A DNA stretch of 64,000 nucleotides from the NCBI RefSeq assembly GCF_002210435.1, contig NZ_MZMV01000022.1, positions 44,819-108,818 of the forward strand, written 5' to 3'. This document shows positions 24,646 to 32,792 of this stretch, in pieces. This stretch comes from Micromonospora wenchangensis. GTDB taxonomy: Bacteria; Actinomycetota; Actinomycetes; Mycobacteriales; Micromonosporaceae. The position numbers were made by a program, and so were the translations under genes. The first letter of the stretch is position 1. Each line of letters opens with the position of its first letter. Under the pieces are notes generated by a model. The model worked only from the letters and a program-made list of their open reading frames with translations. It was not told where the DNA came from and did not search any database.

Positions 24646-25436
24646 GACAACCCGCCGAGGTCCGGCTCGAACCGGCGGCGCACGTGAAGCAGGCCGGCCG
24701 GCGTGCCGATGTCGTGGTACTCGCCGGTGTCGAACGGTAAGCCGTACACCTGCAGCCCGCACCGTGCGGCCTGCAGGAACGCCTCGCTGAGCAGCCCCTC
24801 GCCCGGCACCCCGGCCCCGGCCGAGCGCACGAACTCGTGCAGGAGGTCGCCGAACGCGGGCGACCAGGCCGCGATGCCCCACACGGTCGCCACCGGCGGC
24901 ACCTCGGGCTTGTCGACGATGTCGACCACCCGGCCCGTGCCCGGGTCGAGCACGACCGGCGCGAAGGCTCGCGGATCGGCGACCGGGAACAGGCCCAGGC
25001 TCAGGTCCGCGTCGCGCTTCTCGTGGAAGGCCAGCAGCTTGGCGAAGCAGTCATCCGGTGCGAGGAGGGTGTCCGGCATGCCCATACACACGGTCCGGTC
25101 CCCGATGAAGGGGTGGGCCAGGTCGAGCGCGTGCGGCATGCCGAGCGGCTCCTCCTGGCACAGGTAAGACAGCTGCATGCCGCGCTGCCCGCCTGAGCCG
25201 AGATAGCGGAAGACCTCCCACTTGACCGGGGAGAGCACGACGAAGGCCGAGTGCACCCCGCCGCGCCGCATGGCGTCCAGCACGTGGTCGATCGCGGCCT
25301 TCGGCACCAGCCGCCCCGGCCCACCGTCCGCCGCGACCGTCTCGTAGCCGATCTGGATCAGTTCCTTCGCGGCCCGGTACGGCCAAAGCCGCGAACCCCC
25401 ACCCGCCGCCGGCACGATACCCAGCGGTGCGACCAC
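24642..25436 (-). CDS. Sugar-1-phosphate nucleotidyltransferase (RmlA/GalU-like)
   Basis: A 264-residue nucleotidyltransferase. The N-terminus GIVPAAGGGSRLWPYRAAKELIQIG matches GxGxRLxPxTxxxxK of NDP-sugar pyrophosphorylases, with Tyr-Arg-Ala in place of the usual xxT. Later GMPDTLLAPDD, VVDIVDKPEVPPV and the C-terminal TGEYHDIGTPAGLL fit the family. It should form an NDP-hexose for the coupled glycosyltransferase. GTG 25436 has AGGAGG five bases upstream. No dehydratase or other deoxysugar genes are present, so the donor is probably a simple NDP-hexose or is finished by genes outside the window. Confidence 0.83.
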   Translation of the reverse strand: MVAPLGIVPAAGGGSRLWPYRAAKELIQIGYETVAADGGPGRLVPKAAIDHVLDAMRRGGVHSAFVVLSPVKWEVFRYLGSGGQRGMQLSYLCQEEPLGMPHALDLAHPFIGDRTVCMGMPDTLLAPDDCFAKLLAFHEKRDADLSLGLFPVADPRAFAPVVLDPGTGRVVDIVDKPEVPPVATVWGIAAWSPAFGDLLHEFVRSAGAGVPGEGLLSEAFLQAARCGLQVYGLPFDTGEYHDIGTPAGLLHVRRRFEPDLGGLS

Positions 25437-25756
25437 GAGGACCTCCTGGCTACCGGCCGGGACTCCGTCAGCGGCAGCCTTCTGCTGTCAGATGGTCTGC
25501 CGGAGTGGCGGCGGTCCGCGCAAGCCCGCGAGGTGCTCCACTCTCTTACCAGAGTTCTGCGGTCATGCTAGCCGGGCCGACCCGGCTCGACAACGGCCCG
25601 ACGGTCAGCGCGAAGGTCGGATGTGGACTCTCGCGGGATGCGGTCACGCCCGCGATAATTCCCGGACGCTGACAACCCGCCTACCGGTCGCTCCTCAGTG
25701 GTCCGGGCGGTGGTGGTGGCACCGGGTCAGTACCCGCACTCCCGAGGAGCTCGACG
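25437..25756. other. 320-bp divergent promoter region
   Basis: This lies between the minus-strand nucleotidyltransferase/glycosyltransferase pair and the plus-strand condensation gene. No gene is supported. GATAAT at 25654-25659 is a fair -10 element toward the plus strand, without a clear -35. No strong inverted repeat was noticed. Confidence 0.4.
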
Positions 25757-27232
25757 ATGTTCTTCGAACCCGAGGCCCTGCCCGAGGCGGTACGCTACGC
25801 CGCGGTCGCCGGCGTGGTGCGTGAACCGGGCATGCCCGAACGACCGCCCGCCGCGCCGCCCCTTCCCGCCGAGCGGGTGACCGTCGCCTTCGCCGGCGAC
25901 GCCACCGGGGCCGGGGAGCTCACCTGGGGCCAGCGCATGGTCTGGCTGTCGATGCTGAGGTGGGGCTGGCTCAACATCGGCGCGCCGATGCCGCAGCCGC
26001 CCGGCCGGACCGTGGCGGACCTGGCAGACGAGTTGCGGTACATGATGTCCCGCTTCCCTTCGCTGCGCACGAGGCTGCGGTTCGACGCCGAGGGCCGGCC
26101 GAGCCAGGAACTGTTCGCCGACGGCGAGATCGCCTTCGAGGTATACGACGCCGACGGGGACGCCGACCCGCAGAAGACGGCCCGAGCGGTGTACGAAGCG
26201 TATCTGGCCACGGCCCGCGACTTCGTCCGTGAATGGCCGCTGCGCGTTGCCGCGGTGCGCCGCGAGGGCGCGGTGACCCACATGGTCATCGTCGTCTGTC
26301 ACCTGGCGACGGACGGCGTCGGCGTCTCGGTGCTCTTCGAGGAGACCACTGCCCGCGTCGCCGAGCCGCCGCGCGGCATGGAGCAGCTGGAACTCGTCCG
26401 CTGGCAGGACTCGCTGGCCGGGCGGCGGCAGGCCGCGGCGGGGCTGCGCCACATCGAGGCGGAGCTGCGGTCCGTCCCGCCGCGCCCGATGCCCCGGTCG
26501 GCCGATCGGGGCGAACGGCGGCACTGGGCGGCCACCCTGACCACCGCCGCCCTGCTCCCGGCGATGCAGGCGATCGCCCGCCGCACGCGCGCCGACTCCT
26601 CGACGATCCTGCTGACCCTGTACGCCATCGCTCTGGGCCGACGGGAACTGCTGAACCCGGCTGTGCTGCGGCCGCTGGTGAACAACCGGTTTCGGCCGGG
26701 CCTGCGCAGGGTCGTGAGCCATGTCATGCAGTCCGGCGTCTGCGTGCTCGATGTCGCCGGAGCCACCGTCGACGAGGCGATGATCCGCGCCCGCGGTCCC
26801 GTTCGGCTGGCGTACAAGCACGCTTACTACGATCCGGAGGACGAGCTCGCGCTCATCGACCGCCTCGCCCGCGAACAGCCGGGCGCCCCGCGCTGGGCCG
26901 GCGACACGTGGGCGTACGTCAACGACCGGCGAGGCGAGACGACCAGAATCGCGGCCATGACGCCTCCGGACGCGTCGGCGGCAGACACGATCCCGGAGTT
27001 GCTCGCCCGCACCGAGTTCCGGCTGACCGAGTGGCGGGACAAGCCGATCGAGCCGCTGTACCTGAGCATCGACGACCCTGCGGAAGGCATCGTGTTCACA
27101 CTGCGCGGGGACAGCTGGTATGTCACCCCGGCGGACGGCGAGGCGCTGCTGCGGGACATGGAGAGCCTCGCGATAGCCGCCATGTCCGATTCGGCGGTTC
27201 CCACCGCGGTACTCGTCCACAACGGACCATGA
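25757..27232 (+). CDS. Stand-alone NRPS-type condensation enzyme with near-canonical active site
   Basis: A 491-residue condensation-fold protein: TWGQRMVWLSMLRWGW near residue 56, active site VVCHLATDGVGVS (C181-H182-x3-D186-G187) matching HHxxxDG except Cys for the non-catalytic first His, and RPLVNNRFRPGLRRVVSHVMQSG later. Of the three lone condensation proteins in the window it is the most likely to be active in the standard way, forming an amide or ester between carrier-bound partners. ATG 25757 has GAGGAG ~7 bases upstream. It is monocistronic or heads the plus-strand set, separated from the reductase by 367 bp. Confidence 0.82.
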   Translation: MFFEPEALPEAVRYAAVAGVVREPGMPERPPAAPPLPAERVTVAFAGDATGAGELTWGQRMVWLSMLRWGWLNIGAPMPQPPGRTVADLADELRYMMSRFPSLRTRLRFDAEGRPSQELFADGEIAFEVYDADGDADPQKTARAVYEAYLATARDFVREWPLRVAAVRREGAVTHMVIVVCHLATDGVGVSVLFEETTARVAEPPRGMEQLELVRWQDSLAGRRQAAAGLRHIEAELRSVPPRPMPRSADRGERRHWAATLTTAALLPAMQAIARRTRADSSTILLTLYAIALGRRELLNPAVLRPLVNNRFRPGLRRVVSHVMQSGVCVLDVAGATVDEAMIRARGPVRLAYKHAYYDPEDELALIDRLAREQPGAPRWAGDTWAYVNDRRGETTRIAAMTPPDASAADTIPELLARTEFRLTEWRDKPIEPLYLSIDDPAEGIVFTLRGDSWYVTPADGEALLRDMESLAIAAMSDSAVPTAVLVHNGP

Positions 27233-27599
27233 GTGCGTACGTGACGTTCCGGTCGCACCATTTCCGTATCCATTGTCGCAATATGCGAAATTACCCGGCC
27301 CGCGGCGGAGACGTAGACCGCGATCTTCGGTGAAGACTGATACTGGCCGATGGAGGTGGGCCGTGATAATTTCACCGGAGCAATAGCTGGCGTAGAGCCC
27401 GGATAGACCCGCTACGCAGTAGAAACGCGCGAAGGGCGAACGCGGTCACGCTGTCGCTATCGGCTCGGCACCAGGTCACTCATGATCCAAATCGGCGCCG
27501 CGGATTGCGCCGCGATCTCCGGTGAGGTTTCGTGGCGTCGTTGAGAATTGGCACCAGCCGCACCAGGAACATATCCGGTGGCGTTCTGTGAAAAGGTCG
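27233..27599. promoter_or_regulatory. 367-bp regulatory gap with palindrome TCGCA-ATA-TGCGA
   Basis: No gene is supported. The stretch is distinctly AT-richer than its surroundings. A perfect dyad lies at 27276-27288 (TCGCA, ATA, TGCGA), ~44 bp after the condensation gene stop. A second GC dyad (GGCGC..GCGCC) lies near 27493-27510. It should hold the promoter and perhaps an operator of the reductase / lyase / hydratase / synthase / exporter operon. Confidence 0.45.
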
Positions 27600-28553
27600 A
27601 TGAACGCCGTCGTCATGCACGCGGCAGGCGGGCCGGACGTCCTGCGGGTGGAGCAGGTGCCCGAGCCGTCGCCTGCCGGCGGGGAGAGCCTGGTCGACGT
27701 CACGTTCGCCGGCCTCAACTTCGACGATCTGGACCAACGCGCCGACCCGGGGCGGAAGGTGCCCGCGGTGCTGGGCGTGGACGCCGTGGGCATACGGCGG
27801 CGCGATGGACGCCGGGTGGCCGCGCTGCTACGGACCGGCGGCGGGTACGCGCAGGTCGTTGCTGCCCCTGACGTGCACACGGTCGAGGTGCCCGACGACC
27901 TGGACGACCGGCAGGCTGTCGCTTTGTTCGAACAGGGAGCCACCGCTTACGGCGCTCTGATGTTGGCCGGCCGCCTGCGCCCGGGCGAGACCGTCGCGGT
28001 GTCCGCGGCCGCGGGCGGTGTCGGCCATCTCGCAGTCCAACTGGCCCTCACGCTGGGCGCCGGCTCAGTCATCGGCATCACGGGGACCGCCGCCAAGCAG
28101 GCGTTCGTGACCGCACAGGGTGCCGAGGCCCTCGTCGAGGGGACGGGTACCGATCTGGGCGCACGCCTGCGCGAGCTGACCGGTGGTCGCGGGGTCGATG
28201 TGTTCCTCGACTCCGTCGGCGGTGCGCGGACGCAGTCCGCGCTGACCGGATTGGCCCCGTTCGGCCGACTGGTCACCCTCGGCTGGCGTCCGGGCGGGCA
28301 CGTCGACGTGCCGCTGCGTCGGCTGATCGAGCAGTCCGTCGGATGTGCCGGCTTCTGGATGCGGCACGTCGTGGACGACCGGGAGCTGCTGTGCCACATC
28401 GCCCAGACCCTGTTCGAATTCGCGCGCCGAGGTCGGTTGGTCGCGCACGTCGATCGCGTCGTAGGCCTGCGTGACGTCGCCGCCGCCCATGCCGCGCTGG
28501 CTGCCAGGGCGACCGTCGGCAAGGTGTTGATCGACGTGAACCGGGAGTCGTGA
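27600..28553 (+). CDS. Zinc-free MDR-family reductase (quinone oxidoreductase / enoyl reductase-like)
   Basis: A 317-residue medium-chain reductase with the NADPH-binding motif AAAGGVGHLAVQLAL (~137-150) and GGRGVDVFLDSVGG. The Cys/His ligands of zinc alcohol dehydrogenases are absent, so it belongs with QOR or enoyl reductases. I chose ATG 27600 (AAAAGG upstream; family homology begins MNAVVMH). It lies directly before the lyase (TGA then ATG with no gap), which points to the same pathway; the best fit is reduction of the double bond that the hydratase creates. The exact substrate is inferred. Confidence 0.83.
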   Translation: MNAVVMHAAGGPDVLRVEQVPEPSPAGGESLVDVTFAGLNFDDLDQRADPGRKVPAVLGVDAVGIRRRDGRRVAALLRTGGGYAQVVAAPDVHTVEVPDDLDDRQAVALFEQGATAYGALMLAGRLRPGETVAVSAAAGGVGHLAVQLALTLGAGSVIGITGTAAKQAFVTAQGAEALVEGTGTDLGARLRELTGGRGVDVFLDSVGGARTQSALTGLAPFGRLVTLGWRPGGHVDVPLRRLIEQSVGCAGFWMRHVVDDRELLCHIAQTLFEFARRGRLVAHVDRVVGLRDVAAAHAALAARATVGKVLIDVNRES

Positions 28554-29420
28554 ATGTATACCCGCTACTGCCGTTCCGTGCTGTGCACGCCGGCGACCTC
28601 CCCCGAACGCTACGCCAAGTGCCACCGCTCCGGCGCCGACATCTGTCTTGTCGACCTGGAGGACTCGGTGTCCGTGCGGCGCAAGCAGGAGGCCCGCAGC
28701 GAGGCCGGCGCCTTCTTCTCGTCCGCGTTGGGAATGGCACGGCACTGCGCCATCCGGATCAATCCGGTCACCGAATCCGAAGGCCTGCACGATCTCCTGG
28801 CCATTCAGGACTACCCGGTCAAACCCGCCACCGTCCTCGTGCCCAAGGTCGAATCGCCGCGCGACCTGGAAATCGTCGAACAGGTGCTGCGGCCCCGGTG
28901 CCCCGGCGTGGAACTGTTCGCCGTGCTGGAGACGCCGCGAGGCGTGGAACACGCCGCGCAGATCGCCGCGGCCTGCGGTAACCTGCGCGCCCTGATCTTC
29001 GGCGCCGCCGACTACGCCGCCGTGCTCGGCATCAATGTGGACTGGGAGCCGCTGGTGCACGCGCGCGCCCGGGTGGTCAACGGCGCCCATACCGCCGGCA
29101 TCCACGCGATCGACTCGCCCACCTTCGACCTGACCGACACCAAGGCCACGTACCGGGAGGCCGAACTCGCGCTGGCACTGGGGTTCAGCGGCAAGATCGC
29201 GCTCAACCCGGCCCAGGTGACCGTGATCAACGAGGTGTTCTCGCCGGGCATGGAGCAGCTGGAACGTGCCGCACGGATCGTCGACGCGGCCCGACACAGC
29301 GCCGACGGCGTGACCACGGTCGATGGTGGCATGCTCGGCCGTCCGTTCTTCGAGGCGTCCCGGCGGCTGCTCGACGAATTCGGGGCATCCGGCGACGCGC
29401 CCCAGGTGGCACACCGATGA
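28554..29420 (+). CDS. HpcH/HpaI aldolase - CitE-like lyase
   Basis: A 288-residue TIM-barrel C-C lyase of the CitE / malyl-CoA lyase family: RSVLCTPATSPERYAKCHRSG, metal site region VDLEDSVSVRRKQEAR (D34, E36, D37), AIRINPV (R68, N70), VPKVESPRDLE, LFAVLETPRGVEH and FGAADYAAVLG. Family members cleave or form beta-hydroxy-acyl-CoA (malyl, methylmalyl, benzylmalyl) from a keto acid and an acyl-CoA. ATG 28554 immediately follows the reductase stop with GGGAG upstream, and its end overlaps the hydratase by four bases. In this setting it likely works in the condensing direction to start a substituted-succinyl-CoA unit. Confidence 0.87.
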   Translation: MYTRYCRSVLCTPATSPERYAKCHRSGADICLVDLEDSVSVRRKQEARSEAGAFFSSALGMARHCAIRINPVTESEGLHDLLAIQDYPVKPATVLVPKVESPRDLEIVEQVLRPRCPGVELFAVLETPRGVEHAAQIAAACGNLRALIFGAADYAAVLGINVDWEPLVHARARVVNGAHTAGIHAIDSPTFDLTDTKATYREAELALALGFSGKIALNPAQVTVINEVFSPGMEQLERAARIVDAARHSADGVTTVDGGMLGRPFFEASRRLLDEFGASGDAPQVAHR

Positions 29421-29971
29421 CCGAGGCGAGAACTGACGACGATGAGCCGTGGCCGCTCGGCTACCGCCGGATCGGCCCGCACCGGTACCGCGAGACAGTC
29501 GGGTTCTGCTACGAGGAACTGGTCGTCGGCACGGTGATCGAGCATCGGCCGGGGCGCACCGTGACCGAGATGGACAACGTGCTGATGAGCATGCTGAGCA
29601 TGAACGATTCGCCGCTGCACATCGACGCCGCCTACGGCGAGCACACCAGGTGGGGCCGGCCGCTCGTGTCGAGCCTGGTCACGTTGAGCATCGTCGGCGG
29701 GATGACCGCGCGCAGCACGAGCGGGCGCGCCGTGGCCAATCTCGGATGGGACCACATCCGCCTGCCCCATCCGGTCTTCGTCGGCGACACGCTCTACGCG
29801 GAGAGCGAGATCACCGCCAAACGTCTGTCGACGAGCCGGCCGGGCGTCGGCATCGTCAGTTGCCGCACCGAGGGCCGCAAGTCCACCGGCGAGATCGTGC
29901 TGACCTTCGAACGCACCTTCATGGTGCCCACCGCGCGCGGTGAAGACGCTCACGGCGCGGCCGGCTACTGA
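29417..29971 (+). CDS. MaoC-family hydratase/dehydratase (mesaconyl-CoA hydratase-like)
   Basis: A 184-residue hot-dog protein: YEELVVGTVIEHRPGRTVTEMDN near residues 34-56, SPLHIDAAYGEHTRWGRPLVSSL (the Asp/His pair of MaoC enzymes) and FVGDTLYAESEI. It resembles the hydratases of beta-methylmalyl-CoA / mesaconyl-CoA metabolism that sit beside CitE-like lyases. It should dehydrate the malyl-CoA-type product of the preceding lyase to an enoyl-CoA. ATG 29417 overlaps the lyase stop (ATGA). 112 bp separate it from the synthase. Confidence 0.85.
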   Translation: MTEARTDDDEPWPLGYRRIGPHRYRETVGFCYEELVVGTVIEHRPGRTVTEMDNVLMSMLSMNDSPLHIDAAYGEHTRWGRPLVSSLVTLSIVGGMTARSTSGRAVANLGWDHIRLPHPVFVGDTLYAESEITAKRLSTSRPGVGIVSCRTEGRKSTGEIVLTFERTFMVPTARGEDAHGAAGY

Positions 29972-30083
29972 CGCCGAACAGGTCTTGCGAAGGGATACGA
30001 CGTAACCACGACCGCCCAGTGCCCGCGGCATCCGCTCTGCGCCCCGGACTGATTCCGCCGCACCTCGACCGAACGGAGAGACA

Positions 30084-31328
30084 GTGACCGCGACAGCAGT
30101 GGATCACCCGGGCGAGAAGCCCGAGGCGACCGGTCCGCACCGCTACCGCAACAGCGAGCGGATGTTGGCGGCGTCCGATCCGGTCTGGCAGGCCGCGGCC
30201 GAGCACGGGCTGATCGACATGCACGTGGACGCGGCGTCCGACTACGAACTGGTGATACGGGAAACCGGCCACCGGTTCGTGAACATGTGCTCGTGCTCCT
30301 ATCTGGGGCTCAATTCCCACCCGAAGATCCTGCAGGGAGCCGTGGACGCGCTGGCCACGGCGAAGTCGACGTCGCTGTCGGTATCGGCGACCCGGATCCG
30401 GCCCAATCTGTCAGCGGACCTGGAGGACGAACTGGGCGACCTGTGGCGGGCCGACATCCTGGTCGGCCTGTCCTGCAGCACGCTGACGTCAGGCATCCTG
30501 CCGCTGCTGGCGGGCGGCCAGTTGGCCGAGGGCGGCCCCCGGACGATGGTCTTCGACCGCTTCGCCCATTTCAACCTCGCCCACGTGAAGCCGATCTGCG
30601 CCGACGAGAGCCTGGTGCTCACCGCCCCGCACAACGACCTGGACTACGTGGAGGACGTCTGCCGCAAACACCCGCGCGTGGCGTACGTCGCGGACGGCGC
30701 GTACTCGATGGGCGGTGCGCTCCCGCTGGAAGGGCTGCTGGAGCTCCAGGACAGGTACGGCCTGTTCCTCTACATCGACGACTCGCACTCCCTGTCCGCG
30801 GTCGGCGAGCACGGCGAGGGCTACGTGCGCTCCCGGGCGGAGCTCAACCCACTGACCATGGTGGTGGCGTCGCTGGTCAAGGGGTTCGGCACCGGTGGCG
30901 CGGTCGCCATGCTCGGTGACCGTGGCCTGGTCCGGCTCCTGCGACGTCACGCGGGACCGGTGGGCTGGTCGCAGAGCCCCGACAACATGGTGCTCGGTGC
31001 CTCACTCGCCAGCGCGGCCCTGCACCGGACGCCGGAACTCGGGGAGTTGCAACGACGGCTGCGGGACAACGTCGAGCTCTTCGACCGGCTGGTGCCGACC
31101 CCGCACGCGGGGAACGACTTCGCCGTGCGCGTCGTCCCCGTCGGCGAGGCCGACCGGGCCATCGACCTGTCGGTGCGGATGTTCGAAAGAGGCTACTACT
31201 GTTCGGCGGTGTTCTTCCCCATCGTCGCCAAGGGCGAGGCCGGGCTGCGGATTCTGCTGCGTGCCGACCTGCCGAGCAAGCTCGTCACGGATTTCGCATC
31301 GTCGGTGACCACCGAGTCGATGGCCTGA
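30084..31328 (+). CDS. PLP-dependent alpha-oxoamine synthase (AONS/KBL-like)
   Basis: A 414-residue fold-type I PLP enzyme of the alpha-oxoamine synthase group: NMCSCSYLGLNSHPKILQG, DGAYSMGGALPLEGLLELQD, LYIDDSHSLSAVGEHGEGY (D232, H235) and the PLP lysine K266 in ASLVKGFGTGG. The family condenses an acyl-CoA (or acyl-ACP) with an amino acid and loses CO2, giving an alpha-aminoketone. GTG 30084 has GGAGAG five bases upstream. Downstream of reductase, lyase and hydratase, it would join the diacyl-CoA unit to glycine or another amino acid, giving a ketomethylene pseudodipeptide. Confidence 0.87.
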   Translation: MTATAVDHPGEKPEATGPHRYRNSERMLAASDPVWQAAAEHGLIDMHVDAASDYELVIRETGHRFVNMCSCSYLGLNSHPKILQGAVDALATAKSTSLSVSATRIRPNLSADLEDELGDLWRADILVGLSCSTLTSGILPLLAGGQLAEGGPRTMVFDRFAHFNLAHVKPICADESLVLTAPHNDLDYVEDVCRKHPRVAYVADGAYSMGGALPLEGLLELQDRYGLFLYIDDSHSLSAVGEHGEGYVRSRAELNPLTMVVASLVKGFGTGGAVAMLGDRGLVRLLRRHAGPVGWSQSPDNMVLGASLASAALHRTPELGELQRRLRDNVELFDRLVPTPHAGNDFAVRVVPVGEADRAIDLSVRMFERGYYCSAVFFPIVAKGEAGLRILLRADLPSKLVTDFASSVTTESMA

Positions 31329-31345
31329 GAAGGCAACTCAGGGCG

Positions 31346-32599
31346 GTGGTGCAGACCCCGGCGGGCGAGGTCGACCGGCTCACCCTCGCGGCCATCATCC
31401 GTCTCCGAGCCGCGTTCACCATCTCCTCGGTCGGCGACTGGATCTACCGATTCGCGGTTCCGATGCTGGTGCTGCAACTGACCGGTTCGCCGCTGGCCAC
31501 GGCCTTCGCATACGTCGTCGAGTTCGTGCCGTACGTGGTGATCGGGCCGTTCGCGGGCCTCGTGGCCGACCGATTCCCGAGACTCAAAGTCATGATCCTC
31601 TGCGACTCGGCCTCCGCAGTCGTCGCGGCCCTGCTGGCGTTACTCGCCCGCGCCGACCACCCGCCCATCGCGGCCCTGTACGCCGTCGCGCTGCTGCTCG
31701 CGTGCATCCGTCCGTTCTACTTCCCCGCCATGCAAGGCTTGACGGTCGAGGGGGTGCCGGAGGGACGCAGGGCCGGATTCAACGCGTGGACACAGGTGAC
31801 CGACGGCCTGCTGTCCTTCAGCGGCCCCCTCTTCGGCACCGCGGTCGTCGCGGCCACCGGCGTCGGCACGGCCACCTCGATCAACGCTGCGACGTTCGTG
31901 GCCTCAGCCGCACTGCTCGCGTCGATCGTCCCCGGCGTGACCCGACGGGCGCGGCCCCCCGCCGTTTCGTCAGGCGTCCTTCGCGGACTGGCGGTGGGAC
32001 TGCGTACGATCGGATATTCCCCGGCTATTCTGTGGGGAACCGTACTGATGACCGCTGCCAACTTCGCCACGGCCCTGATCCAGGGCAATCTGGTCTACAT
32101 CCTGCTACACAGCGAAGGTCAGTCCACGTTGACGCTGGGCATGGTGTTCAGCGCGCAGGGGGCCGGTGCCGTCGTCGCGGGCGTGCTGGCCCCCCGCCTG
32201 ATGAAGCGCACCTCAGCCGGACTGGTGATCTCGGCCGGGATGGCGCTCTCGCTTCTGGGGATGGCCATACCGGCGGTGCTGCCGGTATGGGGCGCGATCC
32301 TCGCGGGCGGGGGCATCAGCGGCGCGGCGTTCGCGCTGGTCGTCGTGTGCTGGTACACCAGTCTCCAGCGGATCATCCCGGTTGAACTCATCGGCAGGTT
32401 CGTCGCAATGGGCCGGGCCATCGCCTACGCCACGCTCCCGGCGGGCGCCGTGCTCGGCGCGGTCCTCCTGGACGCCTCCGGGTCCGTGCGCGCCCTGTTC
32501 CTGGTTGCCGTCGCCATCCAACTCCTCATCGCGATCGGCACCGTGCGTTCTCCCCTCGCCCGGATCGCCGGCACCGACAGCGACAAGGGGACTACGTAG
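31346..32599 (+). CDS. MFS exporter of the biosynthetic cluster
   Basis: A 417-residue MFS protein of the DHA3-like group: SSVGDWIYRFAVPMLVLQLTG in helix 1, GPFAGLVADRFPRLKVMILCD (motif A), twelve or so hydrophobic segments and SLQRIIPVELIGRFVAMGRA in the second half. It starts at GTG 31346 (or GTG 31349), 17 bp after the synthase, so it is probably the last gene of that operon. Likely exports the cluster product or a precursor. It differs from the DHA3-type exporter at 6756-8033 and the DHA2 protein at 2478-4070, so the window holds three distinct exporters. Confidence 0.84.
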   Translation: MVQTPAGEVDRLTLAAIIRLRAAFTISSVGDWIYRFAVPMLVLQLTGSPLATAFAYVVEFVPYVVIGPFAGLVADRFPRLKVMILCDSASAVVAALLALLARADHPPIAALYAVALLLACIRPFYFPAMQGLTVEGVPEGRRAGFNAWTQVTDGLLSFSGPLFGTAVVAATGVGTATSINAATFVASAALLASIVPGVTRRARPPAVSSGVLRGLAVGLRTIGYSPAILWGTVLMTAANFATALIQGNLVYILLHSEGQSTLTLGMVFSAQGAGAVVAGVLAPRLMKRTSAGLVISAGMALSLLGMAIPAVLPVWGAILAGGGISGAAFALVVVCWYTSLQRIIPVELIGRFVAMGRAIAYATLPAGAVLGAVLLDASGSVRALFLVAVAIQLLIAIGTVRSPLARIAGTDSDKGTT

Positions 32600-32607
32600 A
32601 TCTCGGC

Positions 32608-32640
32608 TCTGTCCCACATTCGGTTCTGTCTCACCTTCGG
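32608..32640 (+). repeat. Imperfect 16-bp tandem repeat after the exporter
   Basis: TCTGTCCCACATTCGG (32608-32623) and TCTGTCTCACCTTCGG (32625-32640): two near-identical copies one base apart (14 of 16 match) in the 193-bp gap before the AAA+ gene. It may be the end of a lost insertion sequence or a binding site. No other element was seen in this gap apart from a possible TAGGCT -10 at 32781-32786, six bases before the next ATG. Confidence 0.5.
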
Positions 32641-32792
32641 TGATGACGGAGGCTGGTGGTCAGCCGGCTTGGTGTCGACGCGGTGCCGCCCATCATCGAA
32701 GATCATCCAGCGGCTCCCGCTCCGGTGGGGCTGCCGGAGGGGGTCGGATCTGGACCCGGATAAGTGTCGGTGGTCAGACCTAGGCTTCAGGC

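Noticed and set aside
25727..27220. 497-codon minus-strand ORF opposite the condensation gene
   Set aside because: No family pattern; the plus frame contains the condensation active site and a good ribosome site.
27480..27943. Minus-strand ORF over the reductase start region
   Set aside because: No motif and no ribosome site; antisense to the Rossmann-type reductase.
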